Source: Clostridia bacterium (lineage in GTDB: Bacteria > Bacillota > Clostridia > Christensenellales > Aristaeellaceae). Taken from it: 6,792 bases of DNA. Under the pieces are notes generated by a model. It saw only the letters and a list, made by a program, of their open reading frames with translations. It had not been told where the DNA came from and ran no database searches. The stretch spans positions 1-6,792 of the forward strand of contig CAAGII010000050.1 in NCBI GenBank assembly GCA_900769875.1, given 5' to 3'. Below, in pieces: positions 1 through 4,816 of this stretch. Position numbers and translations under genes: made by a program. Positions within the stretch are counted from its first letter, which is position 1, and each line of letters begins with the position of its first letter.

Positions 1-137
1 CTGGCCTGAGCGTGAAGAAGGCCTACTTCGGCTCCGCTCGCGACATCAAGTGCGAGACCAAGGTCACCAACAACGGCTTCTACTTCAAGCCCTATGCCTG
101 CGAGAACGCCTTCGGCCTGTTCCTGCTGGTGAAGTAA
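1..137 (+). CDS. C-terminal fragment of an unrecognised protein
   Basis: The frame whose codons start at position 3 is open from the left edge and ends at a TAA at 135-137, giving the last 44 residues of a protein (beginning GLSVKKAYFG, ending FGLFLLVK). The tail alternates aromatic and charged residues, as in a beta-strand-rich C-terminal domain, and it contains two cysteines (in IKCET and YACEN). I do not recognise the family, and the fragment is too short to assign a function. Codon choice is GC-ending and resembles the other genes here. A strong hairpin terminator starts 37 bases after the stop, which supports this being a genuine gene end. The start and most of the protein lie outside the window. 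Confidence 0.7.
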   Translation, partial: GLSVKKAYFGSARDIKCETKVTNNGFYFKPYACENAFGLFLLVK

Positions 138-173
138 TTCACCTCGCATCGCGAGCGGAATCCCCACACAAGC

Positions 174-212
174 AAGCGGTATGTCCCCCATCACGGCGGG
201 CATACCGCTTTT
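174..212 (+). terminator. Rho-independent terminator after the left-edge gene
   Basis: A perfect 10-bp inverted repeat, AAGCGGTATG (174-183) and CATACCGCTT (201-210), encloses a 17-nt loop that can add CCC/GGG pairs. The 3' arm runs directly into a TTTT tract (209-212). It lies just downstream of the plus-strand stop at 137, so it should end that transcript. The U-tract is short. Confidence 0.75.
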
Positions 213-251
213 GCGTGCACGCGAACAGCGCACGCTATGTCAGGCCGCACG

Positions 252-280
252 AAAAAAGGGACGGAGTACACGCCCGTCCC
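252..280 (-). terminator. Rho-independent terminator of the asd-dapA-dapB operon
   Basis: Read on the minus strand, GGGACGG (280-274) pairs with CCGTCCC (264-258) around a 9-nt loop, and six T residues (257-252) follow. This is a textbook intrinsic terminator. It begins 18 bases past the dapB stop codon and closes the operon. It faces the plus-strand terminator at 174-212. Confidence 0.9.
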
Positions 281-298
281 CAGAATCGTTTAATTGAA

Positions 299-1045
299 TC
301 AGCCGACCAGATCATCCATGGTGTACAGCCCGGGCTGCCTGCCCCGCAGGAACGCCGCGGCCTTCAGCGCACCGGCGGCGAACACGGCGCGGTTCTCCGC
401 GCTGTGGCAGATGCGCACGCGCTCCATCGGGCCGAAGAAGCACACCTCGTGCTCGCCGGTCACGGTGCCGCCGCGCAGCGAATGCACGCCGATTTCGCCC
501 TTCTGCCGCTTGCAGCTGCTGCCGGAGCGACCGCAGACCATGGGCGGCTCCTCGTCGAAGGCGTCCTTCACGGCGTCGTAGAGCATCAACGCGGTGCCGC
601 TGGGCGCGTCGGCCTTGCGGTTGTGGTGCGCCTCGACAATCTCCACGTCGAAGCCGTCGCCCAGCACCTGCGCCGCCTTGCGCGCGAGCTGGCGGATGAG
701 CGCAATGCCCACCGACATGTTGGCCGAGCGGAAAATGGGCGTGACCTTCGCGGCCTCGTCGATGGCGGCCAGCTGCGCGGGCGTGAAGCCGGTGGTGGCA
801 ATCACGGCGGGAATGCGGTTCTCCGTGGCATAGCGCAGCGTGGACGCAAGCGTTTCGGGACGCGAGAAGTCGATGATCGCGTCGCCCATGACCGGCGCGC
901 CGTCAAAGCACGGAAGCACAGGCACGTCAGCGTCCGCGATGGGCGACCTGTCGATGCCGCCCGCGATCTCCACGCCGCTTTCACGGCACAGCTGAAGCAC
1001 CGCCTGGCCCATGTGCCCGGCAATGCCCACAATCCAAACCTTCAT
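299..1045 (-). CDS. dapB: 4-hydroxy-tetrahydrodipicolinate reductase (DapB)
   Basis: This 248-residue cytoplasmic enzyme reduces hydroxy-tetrahydrodipicolinate, the DapA product, to tetrahydrodipicolinate with NAD(P)H, on the way to diaminopimelate and lysine. Residues 1-13 (MKVWIVGIAGHMG) form the Rossmann strand and GxxGxxG nucleotide loop. IATTGF (82-87) and the SANMSVG segment (108-114) match the cofactor-domain end of the family. EAHHNRKADAPSGTA (138-152) is the DapB signature with catalytic His140/His141 and Lys144. A GEIGVHSLRGG segment (183-193) belongs to the substrate-binding/tetramer domain. The length fits the shorter Gram-positive forms; E. coli DapB is about 273 residues. The start is fixed by GGAGG at 1058-1054, 8 nt upstream. 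Only 14 nt separate it from the dapA stop, so it is the last gene of the operon, followed by a terminator. Confidence 0.97.
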   Translation of the reverse strand: MKVWIVGIAGHMGQAVLQLCRESGVEIAGGIDRSPIADADVPVLPCFDGAPVMGDAIIDFSRPETLASTLRYATENRIPAVIATTGFTPAQLAAIDEAAKVTPIFRSANMSVGIALIRQLARKAAQVLGDGFDVEIVEAHHNRKADAPSGTALMLYDAVKDAFDEEPPMVCGRSGSSCKRQKGEIGVHSLRGGTVTGEHEVCFFGPMERVRICHSAENRAVFAAGALKAAAFLRGRQPGLYTMDDLVG

Positions 1046-1059
1046 GGCGATCTCCTCCG

Positions 1060-1947
1060 TTACTGCTCAAGCAGGCCCATGTCGCGCATCAGCGCGTACA
1101 GCTTTTCGCGCGTGGCGCTCTGCATGGGCACGAGCGGCAGCCTCAGCTCATCCTCCATCATGCCCATGGCGGAAAGCGCCGCCTTGCAGGGAATGGGGCT
1201 GGTTTCGCTGAACAGCGCGCGGATGAGCGGCAGCAGCTCAATGTGCTCGCGCCCCGCGTAGGCGTAGTCGCCGCGCAGCGCGGCGTGGATCATGCGGCTG
1301 GTGCGCTCCGGGATGACGTTGCTCAGCACCGAAATGACGCCCACAAAGCCGCAGCTCATCAGCGGCACGTTCAGCTCGTCGCTGCCGCAGTAGAACGCCG
1401 CGTCGTCGCCGACCAGGCGCAGCTTATCCAGCGCCTGCGCCACGTCGGTGGCAGCCTCCTTCACGCCGATCACGTTGGGGTGGCGGCAGATGCGCGCAAG
1501 CGCCTCCGGGCCGATGTTCAGCCCGGTGCGGCTGGGCACGTTGTAGACAATCACGGGCAGGGTCGCCACATCCGCCACGGCGTTGTAGTGGGCGACCAGC
1601 CCCTCCTGACTGGTTTTGTTGTAGTAGGGGGTGACGACCAGCTGCGCGTCCGCGCCAAATTCGCGGGCGATATGCGCAGCCTCCACCGCCTCACGGGTGC
1701 AGTTGCTGCCCGTGCCCGCAATCACGGGCACACGGTGATGGCAAACGTCCACCACGCGGCGGACAACGGCCAGATGCTCCTCCCACGTCATGGTGGCGGG
1801 CTCGCCGGTCGTGCCGCAGGCAATCAGCGCGTCGATGCCGTTGGCGAGCTGATTCTCAACCAGCCGGTCGAGCGCGGGGTAATCCACCTCGCCGTTTTTG
1901 AAGGGCGTGACGATGGCAGTACCGCAGCCGGTAAACAATGGCGTCAT
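1060..1947 (-). CDS. dapA: 4-hydroxy-tetrahydrodipicolinate synthase (DapA)
   Basis: This 295-residue TIM-barrel aldolase (N-acetylneuraminate lyase superfamily) condenses pyruvate with aspartate semialdehyde, the first committed step toward diaminopimelate and lysine. The signatures are in family order: GTTGEP (45-50) for the pyruvate carboxylate, PYYN (107-110) with Tyr109, YNVPSRTG (135-142) with catalytic Tyr135 and substrate-binding Arg140, and GVKEA (161-165), where Lys163 should form the Schiff base. All key residues are present and the length is normal (E. coli about 292). An AGGAGG at 1962-1957 sits 9 nt before the ATG. The gene lies 26 nt after asd and 14 nt before dapB. Its substrate is made by the upstream Asd and its product is used by DapB. 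Regulation is inferred to be through the lysine riboswitch ahead of asd. Confidence 0.97.
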   Translation of the reverse strand: MTPLFTGCGTAIVTPFKNGEVDYPALDRLVENQLANGIDALIACGTTGEPATMTWEEHLAVVRRVVDVCHHRVPVIAGTGSNCTREAVEAAHIAREFGADAQLVVTPYYNKTSQEGLVAHYNAVADVATLPVIVYNVPSRTGLNIGPEALARICRHPNVIGVKEAATDVAQALDKLRLVGDDAAFYCGSDELNVPLMSCGFVGVISVLSNVIPERTSRMIHAALRGDYAYAGREHIELLPLIRALFSETSPIPCKAALSAMGMMEDELRLPLVPMQSATREKLYALMRDMGLLEQ

Positions 1948-1973
1948 GTTCCTCTACCTCCTGATGGGTTGAT

Positions 1974-3056
1974 TTATTTTCTTACAATGTAGCCCTTGCG
2001 GCACAGAAGCTCCGCCGTCAGGATGCCGCCGCCGGCAGCGCCGCGCACGGTGTTGTGGCTCAGGCACACGAAGCGGTAGTCAAACAGCCTGTCCTCGCGC
2101 AGGCGGCCGATGCTGATGCCAAAGCCGCGCTCAAAGTCGCGGTCAAGCCGCGTCTGCGGGCGGGTCGGATCCTCAAAATACTGCAGGAACGGCCGGGGCG
2201 CGCTGGGCAGCTCCAGCCGCTGAGCCTCCGTCTCGTAGCTTGCCCAGCGCTCTTTGATCTCTTCCATGGTGGGCTTCTTTTTGAAGGACACGCTCACCGC
2301 CGCCATGTGGCCGTCGGAGCAGGCCACGCGCAGGCACTGCGCGCTGATGACGGGCAGCGTGGCGTTCACGATGCGTCCGTCCTCCACATGTCCCCAAATC
2401 TTGAGCGGCTCGTTTTCGCTCTTCTCGTCCTCGCCGCCGATGTAGGGAATCACGTTGTCCACCATCTCGGGCCAGGTTTTGAAGGTCTTGCCTGCGCCGC
2501 TGATGGCCTGATAGGTGCATACGCTCACGCGCTCGGGCTCAAACTCCATCAGGGGCGTGAGCGCGGGCACATAGCTCTGGATGGAGCAGTTAGGCTTCAC
2601 GGCGATGAAGCCGCGAGCGCAGCCAAGCCGCCTGCGCTGCGCCTCGATGACGCGGATGTGATCCGCGTTGATTTCGGGGATGACCATCGGCACGTCCTCC
2701 ACGCCGCGGCAGGCGCTGTTGTTGCTCACCACGGGGATTTCGTGGCGGGCATAGCTTTCCTCCAGCGCGCGGATTTCATCCTTCTTCATGTCCACGGCGC
2801 AGAACACAAAATCGACCAGCGCGCCGACCGCGTCCACATCCGCCGCGTCGACCACCTGAAGCTCCGCCACGTCCGCGGGAATCTCCCAGTCAAACGCCCA
2901 GCGGCCCTCGACCGCCTCGCGGTAGGTTCTGCCGGCGCTGCGCGCGGAGGCCGCCACGCACGTGACCTGGAACCACGGATGGTCCTTCAGCAGCGAGATG
3001 AAGCGCTGACCTACCATGCCCGTTGCGCCCACAATGCCCACACGATACTTTTCCAT
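1974..3056 (-). CDS. asd: Aspartate-semialdehyde dehydrogenase, archaeal/fungal-type (Asd)
   Basis: This 360-residue enzyme reduces aspartyl-4-phosphate to aspartate semialdehyde with NADPH, the branch point for lysine/diaminopimelate and for threonine/methionine. GATGMVGQRF (10-19) is the dinucleotide loop. SNNSACR (111-117) and PMVIPEIN (123-130) are typical segments. KPNCSIQ (154-160) carries the catalytic Cys157, and SDGHMA (247-252) the acid/base His250. The IPYIGGEDEKSE segment (203-214) and the active-site context resemble the archaeal/fungal branch of the family rather than the E. coli branch. The reading frame is open upstream to 4001, but that part is the riboswitch leader and antisense to the lipoprotein gene. 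The ATG at 3056 gives the family N-terminus and has AAGGAG at 3071-3066, 9 nt upstream. It is the first gene of the riboswitch-controlled operon. Confidence 0.95.
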   Translation of the reverse strand: MEKYRVGIVGATGMVGQRFISLLKDHPWFQVTCVAASARSAGRTYREAVEGRWAFDWEIPADVAELQVVDAADVDAVGALVDFVFCAVDMKKDEIRALEESYARHEIPVVSNNSACRGVEDVPMVIPEINADHIRVIEAQRRRLGCARGFIAVKPNCSIQSYVPALTPLMEFEPERVSVCTYQAISGAGKTFKTWPEMVDNVIPYIGGEDEKSENEPLKIWGHVEDGRIVNATLPVISAQCLRVACSDGHMAAVSVSFKKKPTMEEIKERWASYETEAQRLELPSAPRPFLQYFEDPTRPQTRLDRDFERGFGISIGRLREDRLFDYRFVCLSHNTVRGAAGGGILTAELLCRKGYIVRK

Positions 3057-3095
3057 GCTTGTCCACTCCTTCGTCTGATTCGCCCGTTGGGTTTG

Positions 3096-3164
3096 AAAAA
3101 ACACCCCAAGCCCATTGCCTGCGGTGCGCCGTATGGCAGCGCACACCCCTTGCGGGATGCTGCC
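3096..3164 (-). promoter_or_regulatory. Expression platform (attenuator) of the lysine riboswitch
   Basis: This segment lies between aptamer and asd. On the minus strand, CATCCC-GC-AAG (3159-3149) can pair with CTTGGGGTG (3110-3102), immediately before six T residues (3101-3096). It encloses an inner 8-bp hairpin, GTGCGCTG/CGGCGCAC (3144-3137 with 3131-3124). That makes a plausible terminator. A competing hairpin uses GGCAG (3164-3160) with CTGCC (3139-3135), extended by CATCCC-GCAA-GGGGTG (3159-3144). It shares bases with both terminator stems, so the two folds exclude each other. Transcriptional attenuation by lysine is the inference. The main terminator stem has a 2-nt bulge and a long interior, and the fold was made by eye. 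Confidence 0.6.
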
Positions 3165-3174
3165 GTCAACCGTT

Positions 3175-3352
3175 GAACCAGCGCTCCGCCGGGCGAACAT
3201 GCCCGATGACAGTCGCAGCGTTGTTGACCCTGCGCCCAAGCCACCGCTGTCAGGGGGAGCGGTGCTTTCGGCATGCGTCCCTTTCCCGGCGGGATCGTGG
3301 CGGAACCCCTGTTCCTTTCCCGCGGTACTCTTGAAGCATGCGCCTCTGATTC
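3175..3352 (-). ncRNA. Lysine riboswitch (L-box) aptamer
   Basis: The minus-strand RNA has the order of conserved blocks in the lysine aptamer (RF00168 class): AGGCGC then GCTTCAAGAGTA near the 5' end, GGGAAAGGGACGC, TGCCGAAAGCA, TGGCTTGGGCGC, a CTGTCA segment, and GGCGGAGCGC before the closing strand. A 7-bp P1 helix closes it: GAATCAG (3352-3346) with CTGGTTC (3181-3175), one pair being G-U. The 178-nt span is typical. These blocks line up with the Bacillus subtilis lysC leader as I recall it. The aptamer lies about 25 nt after the predicted transcription start and about 120 nt before asd. Lysine binding would stabilise P1 and favour termination downstream, lowering asd-dapA-dapB expression. 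Confidence 0.93.
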
Positions 3353-3383
3353 GATGCTGATATTCACTTCGGATACCGCATTC

Positions 3384-3413
3384 ATCATAGCATATCATGC
3401 GGGCGCGTGTCAA
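3384..3413 (-). promoter_or_regulatory. Sigma-A-type promoter of the asd-dapA-dapB operon
   Basis: On the minus strand a perfect TTGACA (3413-3408) is followed after 18 nt by TATGAT (3389-3384). Transcription should begin near 3377, just ahead of the riboswitch aptamer. No other strong match to the consensus occurs in the leader. Confidence 0.85.
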
Positions 3414-3485
3414 TCCCCATGCAGGGAAAATACAGGGGCGGGATACATCATTTGCGCGGATGCGGGCATGCTTGATGGTATCAGC

Positions 3486-3503
3486 GCCGCGCTCCCGCGC
3501 GGC
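3486..3503 (+). repeat. GC-rich hairpin just upstream of the lipoprotein ribosome binding site
   Basis: GCCGCGC (3486-3492) and GCGCGGC (3497-3503) form a perfect 7-bp stem with a TCCC tetraloop in the leader of the FMN-binding lipoprotein. It ends 11 nt before the GGAG at 3515-3518. No U-run follows, so it is not a terminator. The rest of the stretch from 3414 to 3524 shows no RNA element or convincing plus-strand promoter. A structural or stability role is possible but unproven. Confidence 0.55.
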
Positions 3504-3524
3504 ATGGAAAGGATGGAGATCGGT

Positions 3525-4499
3525 ATGGCGAAGGCAATCCGCACCCTTGGGCTTGTGCTTGCGTGCACGCTGCTTGCCTCGTGCAGCGTCATGGCGGAGG
3601 AGCGCACCGGCACGGCGCAGGGCTACGGCGGCACGATTCGCGTGCGCGTTCGCATGGACGGCGAGCGCCTCGCGGAGGTGAAGGTGGTCGAACACCACGA
3701 GACCGAGGGCATCGGCACGCGCGCCATTGACGCGCTTCCGCAGGCGATGGTACAGGCCGGCAGCGCGCAGGTGGAGGCCGTGAGCGGCGCCACCGTGACC
3801 TCCCGCGCGCTGATGCGCGCCGTGGGCGAGGCCATGGGCACGGGCATCGCGCCCGCAAGCACGAAGGGGCTGCGTCCCGGCACGGGCATGTGCGCCACCG
3901 CGCGCCTCGGCCCCGGCACGGACAGCGAGGGCGCGGCGGTGTATTCCTTCAACGTGGTGTTTGCCTCCGCGCTTTTTGATGGGGATGGGCGCGTGCAGCA
4001 CCTTGCGGTGGATCAGCTGGAGGTGATGACGCCCAACGCGCAGGGCGCGTCATCCACCTTTGGCGGCTGGCCCGGGCAGGGCGGGTACGCGATGTACAAT
4101 GCGGATGCGGGCGCGGTCAGCGGCAGATCGGGCGACAGCGAGGACGATTTCCTGCAGGAGGTCGCCGCGTGGACGAGCAAGCGCGCGCTGGGCGAGGGCT
4201 ACCGCCTGACAAGCGGTACCTGGGCGCAGGAGATGGACGCGTATGAGAAGCTGTTTTGCGGCAAAACGGTGGAGGAAATCGCGCAGTGGTACCGCGACTA
4301 CTGCTCCGATAAGACCGGCAGACCCCTGCGCGCAGACAGCGGCAGCGAAGCCGACTGCGTGAAATGGGGCGTGCTGACGCGGGAGGATCAGCAGATGCTT
4401 TCCGACGCGACCTCCGGCGCGACCATGAGCCTGCGCGACAGCCACGGCGATATCCTCACCGCCATTGAGCGCGCGTGGCAGGATGCGCAGTCGCGCTGA
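3525..4499 (+). CDS. FMN-binding-domain lipoprotein with two SGAT flavinylation motifs
   Basis: This is a 324-residue predicted extracytoplasmic lipoprotein. A short basic start is followed by a hydrophobic stretch and the lipobox LASC, so Cys20 should be the lipidated residue. Residues about 34-105 match an FMN_bind domain: GYGGTIRVRVRMDGERLAEV, then HETEGIG, then EAVSGATVTS, with Thr90 the expected covalent FMN attachment site by analogy with RnfG/NqrC and ApbE substrates. The C-terminal part (about 135-324) is unassigned, with a glycine-rich FGGWPGQGGY (179-188) and a second motif, DATSGATMS (294-302, Thr300). Two motifs recall the Listeria electron-transfer lipoprotein PplA, but that role is inferred. 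The ATG at 3525 is preferred because GGAG (3515-3518) lies 6 nt upstream and the signal peptide then has normal length. In-frame ATGs at 3504 and 3513 are less good. It diverges from asd and ends 18 nt before the leuS promoter. Confidence 0.85.
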   Translation: MAKAIRTLGLVLACTLLASCSVMAEERTGTAQGYGGTIRVRVRMDGERLAEVKVVEHHETEGIGTRAIDALPQAMVQAGSAQVEAVSGATVTSRALMRAVGEAMGTGIAPASTKGLRPGTGMCATARLGPGTDSEGAAVYSFNVVFASALFDGDGRVQHLAVDQLEVMTPNAQGASSTFGGWPGQGGYAMYNADAGAVSGRSGDSEDDFLQEVAAWTSKRALGEGYRLTSGTWAQEMDAYEKLFCGKTVEEIAQWYRDYCSDKTGRPLRADSGSEADCVKWGVLTREDQQMLSDATSGATMSLRDSHGDILTAIERAWQDAQSR

Positions 4500-4517
4500 A
4501 AAATGTTGCGCAAACGC

Positions 4518-4546
4518 TTGAAATCGCGCCTGGAGCGTGCTATACT
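4518..4546 (+). promoter_or_regulatory. Promoter of the leuS T-box transcript
   Basis: TTGAAA (4518-4523) and TATACT (4541-4546) are separated by 17 nt. A TG one base before the -10 box makes it an extended -10 promoter. The predicted start is near 4553. It begins 18 nt after the lipoprotein stop codon. Confidence 0.87.
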
Positions 4547-4552
4547 CTCTCC

Positions 4553-4779
4553 ATCACGTTGATGGGGAACGCTTCCCTGCCCCTGCGAAGAGAGCCGCGG
4601 TCTGGTGCAACGCGGAGAGGCTGGCATGGCGGCTGCTCGCCCCGGAGTGCCCGGAGGAATCCGGCGGTCGCGCCCGATACAGCGCGTGAATGAGTGGCCG
4701 GCTTTGTCCGGCAAGCAGAGTGGTACCGCGAAACGTCACCGTTTCGTCTTTGCACAAAACAAGGACGGAGCGGTTTTTT
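4553..4779 (+). ncRNA. Leucine T-box leader (tRNA-Leu-sensing riboswitch) of leuS
   Basis: The canonical T-box AGAGTGGTACCGCG is at 4717-4730. In Stem I, GGGG (4564-4567) can pair with CCCC (4640-4643) below the specifier loop. The specifier reads CTC (4636-4638), a leucine codon, followed by the usual purine (G4639). The AGAGAG bulge (4589-4594) and the GGTGCAA distal loop (4604-4610) above a CCGCG/CGCGG helix (4595-4599 with 4611-4615) are the conserved tRNA-elbow contacts. The antiterminator (4715-4753) has GCAGAG/CTTTGC, the TGGTACC bulge (4721-4727), and CGAAACG/CGTTTCG. TGGT pairs with the ACCA end of uncharged tRNA-Leu. Uncharged tRNA-Leu should permit read-through into leuS, and charged tRNA should give termination. 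Confidence 0.95.
4739..4779 (+). terminator. T-box leader terminator of leuS
   Basis: Bases 4739-4751 pair with 4761-4773 in an uninterrupted 13-bp helix (including G-U pairs) around a 9-nt loop, followed by six T residues (4774-4779). The 5' arm overlaps the antiterminator 3' strand (4740-4753), so the two structures cannot coexist, as expected for a T-box switch. It may also end read-through transcripts from the lipoprotein gene. Confidence 0.9.
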
Positions 4780-4794
4780 CTATTCCGCCGTCCT
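4762..4794 (+). repeat. Third hairpin overlapping the T-box terminator 3' arm
   Basis: AGGACGG (4762-4768) and CGG (4771-4773) can pair with CCG (4785-4787) and CCGTCCT (4788-4794). This gives 10 bp with a 2-nt bulge and the U-run in the loop. It uses the terminator 3' arm, so it can form only in transcripts that have read past the U-run. It ends 8 nt before the leuS AAGGAGG. Confidence 0.6.
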
Positions 4795-4816
4795 CAAGCG
4801 TGAAGGAGGAGTCACC

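Noticed and set aside
143..155. CTCGC-ATC-GCGAG mini-hairpin after the first stop codon
   Set aside because: It has only 5 bp with a 3-nt loop and no T-tract. The stronger terminator at 174-212 explains the transcript end.
213..235. GCGTGCACGC palindrome and nearby GCACGC copy between the convergent terminators
   Set aside because: It is short and GC-rich, lies in a region already full of terminator hairpins, and has no U-run or partner element. Chance is the simplest explanation.
50..1261. Plus-strand open frame (403 codons) opposite dapB and part of dapA
   Set aside because: It is an antisense shadow of two confidently identified genes and has low-complexity, Arg/Ala/His-rich composition. 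It also crosses both terminators.
1243..1992. Plus-strand open frame (249 codons) opposite dapA
   Set aside because: It is the complement of a clear dapA with all catalytic residues, and it shows no motif of its own.
2055..3176. Plus-strand open frame (373 codons) opposite asd
   Set aside because: It is an antisense shadow with Ala/His/Arg-rich composition and no recognisable domain. The minus strand encodes an intact Asd.
3273..3524. N-terminal extension of the lipoprotein in the same open frame
   Set aside because: It overlaps the lysine riboswitch on the other strand. The start at 3525 gives a proper lipoprotein signal peptide with Cys20 and has a Shine-Dalgarno sequence at the right distance.
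3057..4001. N-terminal extension of asd in the same open frame
   Set aside because: This stretch is the riboswitch leader, the promoter and antisense of the lipoprotein gene. The family N-terminus and the ribosome binding site both place the start at 3056.
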